NCBI GenBank assembly: GCA_028713125.1
Contig: JAQTOU010000002.1
Location: 330,583 to 394,582 of the forward strand
DNA from: Elusimicrobiales bacterium
GTDB lineage: Bacteria; Elusimicrobiota; Elusimicrobia; Elusimicrobiales; UBA9959
Reading direction: 5' to 3'
Length of the DNA stretch: 64,000 nucleotides
Below the pieces are notes generated by a model, which saw only the letters and a program-made list of their open reading frames with translations, did not search any database and was not told the origin of the DNA. This document shows positions 17,697 through 26,554 of this stretch, piece after piece; the stretch's first letter is position 1, and each line of letters begins with the position of its first letter. A program made the position numbers and the translations under genes.

Positions 17697-18425
17697 TTAA
17701 CGGCGGTGTTTACGTTCTTTGCAGCTCTTGCGGTAGCAGGAGGGGGTGGCTTTGGCGATCTTTTCGAACTGCCTTATGAAGGACTCGGTGTTCGCGTAGC
17801 CGAGCTTGGCCGAGATCTGTTTGACGCTGCTTCCGGTCGACCGGAGCATTTTCTTGGCCTGCGCCATCTTTACTTTAAGCTTATATTCATTAAAGCCCAT
17901 CCCGGTCTTTTCCCTGAACAGGCGGCTTAAATATTTCGGGCTCATGTACACGGTCAGCGCCGCGTCCTTTAGAGTTATCTTTTTAAAGCAGTTCCCTTCC
18001 AGGAACCACCGGACATGCTCTATTTTCCCCGCGATGTCCATGTCGTCGGGGCGGGCGGAGCCGGACCTCTTTAAAAGCTCTTTTTCTATAGCCTCCCGCA
18101 TCGTCTTTATATCGAAAGGCTTCTCTATGTAATTGTCGGCTTTTGCTATCAGAGCGTGGATGGCCACGTCCTTGGTGCTGAAGCCGGTCATTATAATGAC
18201 GCTTTTATCCGGCGCGATGGTCTTTATCTTTTCAAGCGCGGCCAGGCCGTCCATGCCGGGCATCTGGACGTCGAGGATCACCAGGTCCAGCTCGTTGGGC
18301 TTTTTAAGTATGTTCAGGGCCTCCTGCGCGCAGGACGCCTCGGTGATATCGTATTCCTCGTACCAGAGCTTGAAGTCCGTACGCAGGTCTTTATTGTCGT
18401 CTACAAGCAGTATTTTGCCGCGCAT
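17697..18425 (-). CDS. Response regulator with AraC-type DNA-binding domain
   Basis: 242 residues. The REC domain (~1-120) has the acidic pocket DD at 9-10, phospho-Asp in LVILDVQMPGMDG and Lys in IEKPF. After a short linker, ~140-235 form two helix-turn-helix units of the AraC family (ITLKDAALTVYMSPKYLSRLFREKTG and VKQISAKLGYANTESFIRQFEK). It should activate or repress promoters when phosphorylated. No kinase is directly beside it. The nearest are the GspE-linked kinase on one side and the phosphorelay at 26.5-31 kb, so its partner is undetermined. Confidence 0.92.
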   Translation of the reverse strand: MRGKILLVDDNKDLRTDFKLWYEEYDITEASCAQEALNILKKPNELDLVILDVQMPGMDGLAALEKIKTIAPDKSVIIMTGFSTKDVAIHALIAKADNYIEKPFDIKTMREAIEKELLKRSGSARPDDMDIAGKIEHVRWFLEGNCFKKITLKDAALTVYMSPKYLSRLFREKTGMGFNEYKLKVKMAQAKKMLRSTGSSVKQISAKLGYANTESFIRQFEKIAKATPSCYRKSCKERKHRR

Positions 18426-18465
18426 AATTTCCCCCGTCTATGCACGTATGCGGATGAATAAAAAA

Positions 18466-19986
18466 TCAGACCGTCCCGCGCAGGTAAAGAAGCGCTTTGC
18501 CTACCGTGTAGGATTCCTGCCCGGGCGGCAAAGCGTCCACAAGTTCCTTCGCCGAATCGAGGTTCTCTCCCAGCGTAACTATGGGCGGCTCCTCGTAACC
18601 TCCGGGCCGCACCTGCGGGAAGCCGCAAGCGGCGAGCAGGGCGTTGCACAGGCAGACGCGCCCGACCGTGTTCTGGACGCGGCCGCCCTTGGCGGTGAAA
18701 GCGTCGACGGCCTCGGCGGGGCAGCGGTAGCCCAGTTCCCCGGAGGGGGTTAAATAATTGACCTGCAGGAGGCCTACGTCGCACATCCGCTTCCGGGCCT
18801 GGTAAACGGCCGGGTCCGAAATAGTTCCGGGAACCTGGGCCACTTTGAACGGGAAACCCGTAGGCGAGACCATGGTGTTCGAAACTTTAAGTTCCCCGGC
18901 GGCCAGAAGCTTCATCACTTTGCTTCTCAGGGCGGGCGCCGTGCCGGATTGGCCGGAAAGGGCGAAGAGCGTTCCGAGCTGTACGCCGGAAGCGCCAAGA
19001 GCCCTGGCTTCGCGCAGGCGGGCCGGGCTGCCGAAGGAGCCCGCCAGCCAGAAGGGCAGCCCAAGGCCGGCTATAGCGCCGATATCGGCCTGGTCCTGGT
19101 CGGTGTAGACGAGGAGCGGCTGGCCGGCGGCGTCGAAGCGCATCTTGGCCGGCGCGGCGCTGTGCCCGCCGGCTTCGGAGCCTTCCACCACAAAACCGTA
19201 AGGGCGGGTAGCGGGATTTCCGGCCAGCGCGTCGGCCAGGCCGAAAGAAGAAACTATAGCGAGAAATTTGGGCGCTTCGAGGGCCGGGGCCGTCCCGCCC
19301 AGCAGAGTTTCCGGGCGCACCGTGGCGTAGAAGTTGCCGGAGTCCGAGCGGGAGCCGTAAACCTTGAAAGACATGGCCGTCGGCTCATGCCTTGAAAGCT
19401 TCTCTATCATCGCGGGGATCTCGTCCGGGCTGCCCGCCCCGACCAGCACGTAGGCCGCGCCGGCCAGCATCGCGCCGTAGAGCGCCCAGGGCAGGGGCCG
19501 CTCCACCTTGCGCAGGAAATTTATGCCTACCGGCTTGTCATGCCCTTCCTTGGCCAGCCAGACCTCGGCGAAATTAGCGGCCAGCACCAGGACCTGCATC
19601 TCGCGGGGGAGCTCCCAGAAAGAGTCCGGGCCCGGCTTGAAATTCTCTATGCGCGTGAGCCGGCAGGGGGAGACCGGTTTATAAGGGGTTCCGGGGGCGC
19701 GGCCGCCCTCGATATAATATTTATTGAAAAGTTCCCAGACGGGGCCCGCAAGCGAGGGCTGGCGCCGGACGAGTTCGGTGAAAGCGCGGCGCACATTGCC
19801 GCCGGGGTCTCCGTCCTGCAAAATGCGCGGGTAGACTATCTCCAGGGCCGTGCCCGAGACGACGCCGAGCCCGCCCATCATCGAGACTATCCTGGCCAGG
19901 ACCCACCAGGAAATGCGCACGCCCATGCCGCCGGAGATTATTTCGGGGTCGGGTCGGGCCGCAGGCGTTTTATTCTCAATGTTCAC
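18466..19986 (-). CDS. Nitronate monooxygenase / PfaD-like FMN enzyme
   Basis: 506 residues of a TIM-barrel flavoprotein. The motif VEGSEAGGHS in the middle carries the catalytic His of the nitronate monooxygenase group, and GASGVQLGTLFAL fits the FMN phosphate site. The protein is longer than class I nitronate monooxygenases (about 350). Its N-terminal GMGVRISWW-LARIVSMMGGLGVVSGTA block and its cysteine-bearing C-terminus are closer to PfaD-type and 2-nitropropane-dioxygenase-like proteins, some of which act as enoyl reductases in lipid synthesis. No polyketide or fatty-acid synthase gene is near, so a role in detoxification or in an unlinked lipid pathway is equally possible. Confidence 0.85.
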   Translation of the reverse strand: MNIENKTPAARPDPEIISGGMGVRISWWVLARIVSMMGGLGVVSGTALEIVYPRILQDGDPGGNVRRAFTELVRRQPSLAGPVWELFNKYYIEGGRAPGTPYKPVSPCRLTRIENFKPGPDSFWELPREMQVLVLAANFAEVWLAKEGHDKPVGINFLRKVERPLPWALYGAMLAGAAYVLVGAGSPDEIPAMIEKLSRHEPTAMSFKVYGSRSDSGNFYATVRPETLLGGTAPALEAPKFLAIVSSFGLADALAGNPATRPYGFVVEGSEAGGHSAAPAKMRFDAAGQPLLVYTDQDQADIGAIAGLGLPFWLAGSFGSPARLREARALGASGVQLGTLFALSGQSGTAPALRSKVMKLLAAGELKVSNTMVSPTGFPFKVAQVPGTISDPAVYQARKRMCDVGLLQVNYLTPSGELGYRCPAEAVDAFTAKGGRVQNTVGRVCLCNALLAACGFPQVRPGGYEEPPIVTLGENLDSAKELVDALPPGQESYTVGKALLYLRGTV

Positions 19987-20020
19987 GTTAACCTTTATTT
20001 TACAAAACTTTGTTTGTGCC

Positions 20021-20046
20021 GTAACAGGCGCTATGCGCTACAGACG
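20021..20046. repeat. Short dispersed repeat with cgctatgcg core
   Basis: The sequence gtaacaggcgctatgcgct followed by .cagacg recurs almost exactly at 51361-51386. The core cgctatgcg is found twice more nearby at 51274 and 51323. It lies in the 76-base gap between the nitronate monooxygenase and DctM genes. Confidence 0.6.
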
Positions 20047-20062
20047 GCCTGAACTGACCAGC

Positions 20063-21325
20063 TTACCCGCCCGCCCCTATCAGGCTTAACGAAGGCAGGT
20101 AGGTCACAAGCGCCAGCATCACCAGCAGTATAAGCAGGAAAGGCCCGGTGGCGCGGTAGAGTTCCGGGAGCTTCTTGTTAAAGCGGGAGCTGGCCAGGAA
20201 AAGATTCAGGCCCAGCGGCGGCAGCATATAGCCGATCTCCAGGTTAAGCAGGAAAATTATGCCAAGGTGTACCGGGTTAATGCCGTACCCGGCCGCCACC
20301 GGAACTATGATCGGGACCACGATGATGATAGCCGAGAAGATCTCTATCATGTTGATGACCAGAAGGAAAGCGTTGAGCAGAAGCAGGAACACTATCTTGC
20401 TGGAGACGTAGACGTGCAGCCAGTCGAAGAGTTTCTTCGGTATCTCCGCGTCTATCAGGTAGCTGGTAAAACCCAGCGCCGTACCAAGCACCATGAAGAT
20501 AGCGCCCACCAGAAGCATGCTCTTTACCGCCACGCGCGGGATATCGCCGAAAAGCTTCAGGTCCCTGTAGATAAAGACTTCGGTGACCAGAACGTAGAAA
20601 GCCATCACGGAGGCGGCCTCGCTGGCCGTGAACATCCCCATGTAAATGCCGCCGATTATCACGAAAGGCAGCGGTATTTCCCAGGCCGCGGCGCGGGCGG
20701 CTTTCCTGAATTCGGCCATGTGGAAAGGCTTGCCCTTTATTCCCGCTTTTCGCGCGGTATACAGGGCGTAGACGGAGAGGGCGAGCAGGAGCAGCGCTCC
20801 CGGGAGCACGCCGGCCTTGAAAAGCCTGTCTATGTCTATCTTGGCAACCAGGCCGTAGAGGATTATAGGCAGGCTGGGGGGGAAAAGCAGGCCCAGGCTG
20901 CCGGTGGTCGTAAGAAGGCCCAGTGTGAATTTCTCGGGGTAGCCCTGCTTCGAGAGCATAGGGTAGAGCAGGCCGCCCAGGGCTATGATGGTGACGCCCG
21001 AGGCCCCGGTAAAAGCCGTGAAAAGGGCTGTGGTGAAAAGCGCTACGATGGCCAGTCCGCCCGGCATCGCGCCGAACATGGCCTCGGCCAGGGCCAGCAT
21101 CCGCTGTGGGGCCTTGCTTTCGGCCAGCATATAGCCGGAAAAAGTGAAAAGCGGTATGGCTATCAGGGCCGGCAGCGAGGCCAGGCGCAGCATCTCCACT
21201 ATTACCGCCGAGGAATCTATGCCCGCGCCCGCGAAAAGCAGGATGGAGCCGCCGCCGATCAGTGTGAAGACCGGCGAGCCCAGGAAGGCCAGGAAAAGGA
21301 TAAGGGGGACGATGAGGAAAACCAT
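20063..21325 (-). CDS. dctM: TRAP transporter large permease (DctM)
   Basis: 420 residues with about 11-12 transmembrane segments and DctM landmarks: TLIGGGSILLFAGAG near the N-terminus, SAFTGASG-type motif AFTGASGVTIIALGGLLYP, and SLGLLFPPSLPIILYG. It couples substrate uptake to Na+ or H+ flow together with DctQ and a periplasmic binding protein. It overlaps the DctQ stop by one base (TGATG). No binding protein gene is adjacent; the only one in the window is DctP at 33.5 kb. Confidence 0.95.
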   Translation of the reverse strand: MVFLIVPLILFLAFLGSPVFTLIGGGSILLFAGAGIDSSAVIVEMLRLASLPALIAIPLFTFSGYMLAESKAPQRMLALAEAMFGAMPGGLAIVALFTTALFTAFTGASGVTIIALGGLLYPMLSKQGYPEKFTLGLLTTTGSLGLLFPPSLPIILYGLVAKIDIDRLFKAGVLPGALLLLALSVYALYTARKAGIKGKPFHMAEFRKAARAAAWEIPLPFVIIGGIYMGMFTASEAASVMAFYVLVTEVFIYRDLKLFGDIPRVAVKSMLLVGAIFMVLGTALGFTSYLIDAEIPKKLFDWLHVYVSSKIVFLLLLNAFLLVINMIEIFSAIIIVVPIIVPVAAGYGINPVHLGIIFLLNLEIGYMLPPLGLNLFLASSRFNKKLPELYRATGPFLLILLVMLALVTYLPSLSLIGAGG

Positions 21326-21825
21326 CAGAAGGGCCCCTCGAAATGGTCTTCAGGGCGGAAGATCCCTATCACGGTGTGGACGCCTATCAGGGCGAAAGCG
21401 ACCGGGATAACTATCTCCGCCCAGCCGCCCGGGACGCCGAGATGGCCTATATAGAAAGCTATGGAGCCGGCGGCGAACTCGTCGCGGATGAACTTCCAGG
21501 CGGCGTAGAAAAGGAGGCCGGAGGCGGCGGCAGTGAAGACGTCCGCGAAAGTCTCCAGCGGCCGGCGTATCGCTTTAGGGGCCAGTTTTACGAAGGTTTC
21601 CAGCGCGAAGTGGTGGGAATAGCGCGCGGCCAGGGCGGCCCCGGTCAGGCCGGCCCAGAGCACCATGTGCCTGAGCAGCGGGTCCAGCCAGACTATGCCG
21701 GAATGGAAGAAGATGCGCAGCAGAACCTGCATGAAAGAAAGCGCGACCATGGCGAAGATCAGCCCAACCACAAGGGCCTTTTCAGTATTCACGATGTAAT
21801 TTTCTATTTTAAACAGAACGCGCAT
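21325..21825 (-). CDS. dctQ: TRAP transporter small permease (DctQ)
   Basis: 166 residues with four transmembrane segments and the family motif VWLDPLLRHMVLWAGLTGAALAARYSHHFALE, which is typical of DctQ (RW or R-x-x-x-W, GA..A.....H). It forms the membrane complex with DctM. It is the first gene of the pair. Upstream, 21826-22020 holds only a GC-rich hairpin near 21900-21935 (ccggcggctttccgccg) and the ferritin promoter region. Confidence 0.92.
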   Translation of the reverse strand: MRVLFKIENYIVNTEKALVVGLIFAMVALSFMQVLLRIFFHSGIVWLDPLLRHMVLWAGLTGAALAARYSHHFALETFVKLAPKAIRRPLETFADVFTAAASGLLFYAAWKFIRDEFAAGSIAFYIGHLGVPGGWAEIVIPVAFALIGVHTVIGIFRPEDHFEGPF

Positions 21826-22020
21826 ATAATTATTATCCTAAATGCCCGCCCTCGTCCGCAAGGGGACGAAGCGGCGCGAACTGACCGGTATGAAGGACAG
21901 GCCGGCGGCTTTCCGCCGCCCCGGCCCGGACGGTGAAAAACAGCGGTTATTTTTTGTATGATGACTTCAGGATGAGGGCAGTTCCGGTTTAGCTTTAGAC
22001 TTATCGCAACGGAGGATAAA

Positions 22021-22551
22021 ATGAAAATAAACAAGAAAATTGAGGACGCCATAAACAAACAGATCAACGCCGAAATTTATTCGGCCTACCTGTACCTGGG
22101 CATGTCTTCGCGCTGCACCGAAATGAACCTGAAAGGCATGGCCCACTGGCTTTACGTCCAGGCCCAGGAAGAGATGACCCACGCGATGAAGTTCTACCGC
22201 TTCGTCCTGGACCGCGCCGGGCATCCCGTGATGCCCGCTATCGAGGGCGTCAGCACCGACTGGAAGACCCCGCTCGAGATGTTCGCCGCCGCCTACGAGC
22301 ACGAGAAGAAAGTGACCGGGATGATCAACAATATCGTCGACATCGCCCTGTCCGAGCGCGACCACGCCACCGCCAGCATGCTCAACTGGTTCGTCGACGA
22401 GCAGGTCGAGGAAGAAGCCAACTCCTCCGAGATCACCGAGAAGCTCAAGCAGATCGGCGAGTCCAAAGAAGGCCTCTTCATGCTGGACAAGGAACTCTCG
22501 GTCCGCGTCTTCGTGGACAACACCCAGCCCGCCGGCAAAGCGCAGCCTTAA
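22021..22551 (+). CDS. ftnA: Ferritin, bacterial non-haem type
   Basis: 176 residues, normal for FtnA. The ferroxidase ligands are visible: Glu in QINAEIYSAYLYL, the EE-x-x-H group in AQEEMTHAMKF, and the Glu pair in VDEQVEEEANSSEI. It stores iron as a 24-subunit shell and limits Fenton chemistry. Strong ribosome site (cggagga). It is monocistronic, with a family 2 repeat downstream. Together with OsmC, flavodiiron protein and the ferritin-like fragment at the window end it suggests oxygen-exposed anaerobic growth. Confidence 0.95.
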   Translation: MKINKKIEDAINKQINAEIYSAYLYLGMSSRCTEMNLKGMAHWLYVQAQEEMTHAMKFYRFVLDRAGHPVMPAIEGVSTDWKTPLEMFAAAYEHEKKVTGMINNIVDIALSERDHATASMLNWFVDEQVEEEANSSEITEKLKQIGESKEGLFMLDKELSVRVFVDNTQPAGKAQP

Positions 22552-22606
22552 ACTGCGGGTCTTTCTGTTATCACGGTCCTTCCGTTCATCCGCGTGTTAA
22601 TTCCGC

Positions 22607-22736
22607 GGCGTGGCGGGGGGGCCGGGTTAGCAAAACCCTCGGAGAGCCCGCCGGTTGCATAGCCCGGCGGGCGAACACGGAGCGAGGCCACGGTGTGGCC
22701 GAACGCGTTTTGCGTTCCGGCCCCCCTGACACGCCA
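22607..22736. repeat. Palindromic dispersed repeat, family 2, copy 2
   Basis: Imperfect 19-bp outer arms at 22607-22625 and 22718-22736 (ggcgtggcgggggggccgg against ggcgtgtcaggggggccgg in complement). It has internal gttagcaaaac and gcgttttgcg boxes, a central gcccgccgg...ccggcgggc hairpin and the cacggtgtgg segment also found in the copy at 648-783. It fills the interval between ferritin and fhs. Confidence 0.8.
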
Positions 22737-22768
22737 AGCGTCAAAACCAGCAATTTCGTATTTAAATT

Positions 22769-24442
22769 ATGCCAACAGACATCGAGATATCCCGCAACGT
22801 AAAACTTAAGCATATCAGGGAAATAGGCGCGCAGCTGGGCGTGCCGGAAGACGACCTGGTGCTTTACGGCAAGCATAAAGCCAAACTTCCTCTTAGACTG
22901 ATAGACCTCGGGAAAGCCGCGACCAAAAAGCTCATCCTCGTTTCCGCGATCTCCCCTACGCCCGCCGGCGAAGGCAAAACCACCGTTTCAATAGGCCTCT
23001 CGCTCGGGCTGAATAAAATCGGCAAAAAAACCACCGTCGTCCTCCGCGAGCCCTCGCTCGGGCCCGTCTTCGGCATGAAGGGCGGCGCCACCGGCGGCGG
23101 CCATTCCCAGGTCCTGCCGATGGAAGACATAAACCTCCACTTCACCGGCGACTTCGCCGCCATCGAGAAGGCGCATAACCTCCTGGCCGCCCTCATCGAC
23201 AACAATATCCAGAATAAAAAGAGCAACCTCGGCATCGACCCCCGCACCGTCACCTGGCGGCGCGTGATGGACATGAACGACCGGTCCCTGCGCAAGATCA
23301 TCGTCGGCCTGGGCGGGACCATGTCCGGCGTTCCGCGCGAAACAGGCTTCGACATCGTCGCCGCCTCCGAGGTGATGGCGATCCTCTGCCTCTCGAACGA
23401 CCTGAAGCATCTGAAAGAAAAGCTCGGCAATATCTTTATCGGCTATACCTACGACAAAAAGCCGGTTTATGCGCGCGACCTTAAAGCCAACGGCGCCATG
23501 GCGGCTCTCCTCAAGGACGCCATCCTTCCCAACCTGGTCCAGACCAGCGAGGGGACGCCCGCCATCATCCACGGCGGGCCTTTCGCCAATATAGCCCACG
23601 GCTGCAATTCGATAATCGCCACCCGGATGGGCCTGACCCTGTCGGATTATGTCGTTACCGAGGCGGGCTTCGCCTTCGAACTGGGCGCTGAAAAATTCCT
23701 GGACATCAAGTGCCGCTACGCCGGGCTCTGCCCGAGCGCCGCCGTGCTGGTGGCCACCGTCAGGGCCCTCAAATACCACGGCGGCGTCGGCCTTAAAGAG
23801 CTTAACAAGCCGGACGCCGAAGCCGTCCGGCGCGGCCTGCCCAACCTCGAGAAACACATCGAGAATATGAAGCAGTTCGAGCTTTCCCCGGTGATAGCTT
23901 TGAACAAATTCGCTTCCGATACCGAAGAAGAAATGGCCGTCATTAAAGAGCGGTGCAAAGAACTCGGCGTGCCCGTGGCCGTGGCAGACGTGTGGGGGCA
24001 GGGCGGGGCCGGGGCCCTGGAGCTGGCCGGGCTGGTCTCCAAAGCCGTCGAGGCCGTGAAGACCTGCGGCTTCAAGCCCGTCTACGAATGGGAATGGCCT
24101 GTCGAGAAAAAGATAGAGGCCATCGCCGGGAAAATGTACGGCGCGAAACATATAGACTATACGCCGAAAGCTAAAAAAGACCTCGAAAAAATAATCGGGC
24201 TGGGCCTGGATAAGCTGCCCGTCTGCATAGCTAAAACCCAGAAATCCCTGTCCGATAACCCGGACCTGATAGGCCGGCCAAAGGATTTCGTCGTTACCGT
24301 GCGTGAAATAGAGATAGCGGCCGGGGCGGGATTCCTTATCCCTATCACCGGCGATATCATGCGCATGCCGGGCCTGCCCGAGCATCCTTCCTCCGAGAAT
24401 ATCGATATAGACGAGAACGGGAACATCACCGGCCTGTTCTAG
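22769..24442 (+). CDS. fhs: Formate-tetrahydrofolate ligase
   Basis: 557 residues, the full length of the family. The ATP site is TPAGEGKTTVSIGLSLGLN. Other blocks EPSLGPVFGMKGGATGGGHSQV, NIAHGCNSI and GAGFLIPITGDIMRMPGLP are all typical. It makes 10-formyl-THF from formate, THF and ATP for purine synthesis or the methyl branch of acetogenic carbon flow. No other folate or Wood-Ljungdahl gene is nearby. No Shine-Dalgarno is visible before the ATG. Confidence 0.97.
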   Translation: MPTDIEISRNVKLKHIREIGAQLGVPEDDLVLYGKHKAKLPLRLIDLGKAATKKLILVSAISPTPAGEGKTTVSIGLSLGLNKIGKKTTVVLREPSLGPVFGMKGGATGGGHSQVLPMEDINLHFTGDFAAIEKAHNLLAALIDNNIQNKKSNLGIDPRTVTWRRVMDMNDRSLRKIIVGLGGTMSGVPRETGFDIVAASEVMAILCLSNDLKHLKEKLGNIFIGYTYDKKPVYARDLKANGAMAALLKDAILPNLVQTSEGTPAIIHGGPFANIAHGCNSIIATRMGLTLSDYVVTEAGFAFELGAEKFLDIKCRYAGLCPSAAVLVATVRALKYHGGVGLKELNKPDAEAVRRGLPNLEKHIENMKQFELSPVIALNKFASDTEEEMAVIKERCKELGVPVAVADVWGQGGAGALELAGLVSKAVEAVKTCGFKPVYEWEWPVEKKIEAIAGKMYGAKHIDYTPKAKKDLEKIIGLGLDKLPVCIAKTQKSLSDNPDLIGRPKDFVVTVREIEIAAGAGFLIPITGDIMRMPGLPEHPSSENIDIDENGNITGLF

Positions 24443-24456
24443 AAGCCTGGGCGGTC

Positions 24457-25254
24457 TTAAACCAGTTCCGGCGCGATCTGCCTGAAGCGCTCCGCCAGCA
24501 GGGCGGGGAGCCCCGGGTGCGCGCCTATCAAAGGCGAAAGCTTCCACTTCAGGTCCGCGGGCGCGTGTTCGCGGCAGATCTCCGCCACGTCGCCGCCGGT
24601 GCCGGCGTGACGGCCGGGGAGCAGGAACTGCATGAGCACTATAGCCTCACCGCGCGCTTTGCCGATAGCCGACTCGAGCAGCGGTTCGTTGAAGGCGTAG
24701 TTGTCGCCGGGGCGCCGCTCCATGGAGCAGGCCGTCAGCTCCTCGCCCGAAAGTTTCAGATCGCTTCTCAATTCCGCGGCCAGGGCGTCGCGCACAGCGG
24801 TCATTTCGCGGGAGGGGGAGCCGTGGTCGCAAAGCAAAACGCTGCCTTTTCCGCGCGCCCAGCCGGCCGCCATAAGATTTTCGAGCAGGATCTTCCTTAC
24901 CGCCCCGTCGGACCCGTAGAGGGTCGGGGCCGCGCGCAGCCGGAGCCAGGCGCCGGCCTCCCGGGCCTGTTCAGGTATTGACTCAGTGACCGTCCGGCTT
25001 GGGCCGAGGAAAAGCGGGATTACGATAAGTTCTTCGGCGCCGTCCATCGCGGCCGCCTTTGCCGCGTCTTTGAACAGTACCGCCGGCTCGCCGCCGAGCA
25101 GCTCCGGCGCGACCTTGCCGGAATGAAGTACCGAAACGGGCCGCACTTCGTGGCCGATAAGTTTTCCAAGCGATACGGCGAGGGAGCGGAGGGCGATAGT
25201 GGAGCCCGGCTCCAGCGAGCCGTTGTCCGTCAGCAATATCCTGAATTTTGTCAT
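24457..25254 (-). CDS. Sirohydrochlorin chelatase, CbiX-like
   Basis: 265 residues built of two similar halves, as in long CbiX/SirB chelatases. The C-terminal half keeps both expected histidine sites, VLLCDHGSP and FLLPGRHAGTGGDVAEI. The N-terminal half has LLTDNGS where an active half would have GHGS. Activity therefore probably rests on the C-terminal half. The enzyme would insert cobalt, nickel or iron into sirohydrochlorin (cobalamin, F430-like or sirohaem path). No other tetrapyrrole gene is adjacent; the window does contain a B12-binding radical SAM protein. It converges with fhs, 14 bases away. Confidence 0.82.
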   Translation of the reverse strand: MTKFRILLTDNGSLEPGSTIALRSLAVSLGKLIGHEVRPVSVLHSGKVAPELLGGEPAVLFKDAAKAAAMDGAEELIVIPLFLGPSRTVTESIPEQAREAGAWLRLRAAPTLYGSDGAVRKILLENLMAAGWARGKGSVLLCDHGSPSREMTAVRDALAAELRSDLKLSGEELTACSMERRPGDNYAFNEPLLESAIGKARGEAIVLMQFLLPGRHAGTGGDVAEICREHAPADLKWKLSPLIGAHPGLPALLAERFRQIAPELV

Positions 25255-25299
25255 AGTCGGCGGCCCCGAAATCAGGGGGCTGAAGCCTGTCCTATTTAA

Positions 25300-26433
25300 C
25301 TAAATTATGTCCTCGTCTTCCACGGGCGGGAACCAGCGCTGGGCGGCGAAGGCGGGAATGACCGCGCTGGCTATAAGCACGCCGGTCAGCACGGAGTACT
25401 GCCCGGCGTCGAGGAAACCGGAATTAAGCCCGAACAAGGCCGCCATCAGGCCGAAGGTCAGGCCCGTCGACATAAGCAGCGTGAAGTAGCCGCTGTTCCG
25501 CGGATAGAACTTCCGCGCAAGGAAATAGACGCCCGCGAACTTGGCGCCCTGCTTCACCAGGAAAAGGGCCGCGAACAGCCCCGCCGCCGCCCAAAGCGCC
25601 GGCAGGGAAACTTTCATCCCCGCCACTATGAAGAAGAAAGGCGTGATGAAAGCGTAAGCCACCGTGCGCAGGCGGTTCTTCACCGCGGCTTCCGCGGACC
25701 CGCTCCTGAAATGGCCGCTCATAAGAAGGCCGAAGAGGAAAGCCGGCAGCATCGCCTGGCCCGCGCCAAGCTCCGCCAGGTAGATGAAGGCCAGCAGCAT
25801 GAAAAAAATATATTTTATCTCCGGCTCTATCACCTTGCCGGCCAGCGCCGGGTGCCCGATTATCCTTCCGGAGAAGCGCCAGGCGAAAGCCAGGAAAACT
25901 CCGGAGACGGCCAGGAAAACAAGCGTGTAAAGGCCCGGCCTGAGGAAAACCGCGCTTAGCGCCAGCGCCGTCAGGGTATTCGTGAGGAAGGTGCAGGCCA
26001 TCAGCAGTTTCCCTGTCTTCGAGCCGGCGCGGCCAGTCTCCGTCAATACCGAGTAAACCACGGCGAGTGAAGTTTCGGAGAGCGCTATGCCGCCTATGGC
26101 CGAGGCAGGCGCGCTCCAGCCGGGTATATATCTGCAGAAAAGAAAGCCGGCCGCCAGCGGCGCGAAGAAAGAGGAGAAGCTTATCAGCCCGGCCTGCCTT
26201 AGATTAGCCTTAAGCAGTTTCCCGTCCACTTCGGCGCCGGCCAGGAAGGTCAGCACGATCCCGCCGAAGCCGGCCATATAGACCATCCAGTCCTGCGCCC
26301 GCAGACCGAGGTTCCCGGCCGCGAGGCCTAGCAGAATTTCGAAAATAGCCACCGAGAGCCCGAGCCGCAGGCTCAGAACGCTCGCCGCGAAAATTATAAG
26401 CCCGGCTATCAAAGGCGCTTTGTCAGGTTCCAT
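25300..26433 (-). CDS. CPA2-type cation/proton antiporter
   Basis: 377 residues with about 11-12 hydrophobic segments of the Na+/H+ exchanger fold. These include the N-terminal pair LSLRLGLSVAIFEILLGLAAG, the FLAGAEVDGKLLK re-entrant region, and GIALSETSLAVVYSVL. It ends after the membrane domain, with no TrkA/RCK regulatory tail, so it is a short exchanger. It probably exports Na+ or K+ against protons. It stands alone: its upstream neighbour is a kinase gene closed by a terminator. Confidence 0.88.
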   Translation of the reverse strand: MEPDKAPLIAGLIIFAASVLSLRLGLSVAIFEILLGLAAGNLGLRAQDWMVYMAGFGGIVLTFLAGAEVDGKLLKANLRQAGLISFSSFFAPLAAGFLFCRYIPGWSAPASAIGGIALSETSLAVVYSVLTETGRAGSKTGKLLMACTFLTNTLTALALSAVFLRPGLYTLVFLAVSGVFLAFAWRFSGRIIGHPALAGKVIEPEIKYIFFMLLAFIYLAELGAGQAMLPAFLFGLLMSGHFRSGSAEAAVKNRLRTVAYAFITPFFFIVAGMKVSLPALWAAAGLFAALFLVKQGAKFAGVYFLARKFYPRNSGYFTLLMSTGLTFGLMAALFGLNSGFLDAGQYSVLTGVLIASAVIPAFAAQRWFPPVEDEDII

Positions 26434-26450
26434 TTTTCCCTCTCTCCATA

Positions 26451-26479
26451 AATAAAAACCTCTACCTTTAGGGTAGAGG
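26451..26479 (-). terminator. Intrinsic terminator of the phosphorelay operon
   Basis: The stem cctctacc/ggtagagg (26459-26466 and 26472-26479) is followed by T-rich sequence when read on the minus strand (plus-strand aataaaaa). It lies about 75 bases after the REC-PAS kinase stop. Confidence 0.8.
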
Positions 26480-26554
26480 TCATTAGTCCCCGCGGACGGT
26501 TCCCCCGGGCTTCCGGGGCGGCGGACATCATCGCCTTGGATTAATTATATCAAT

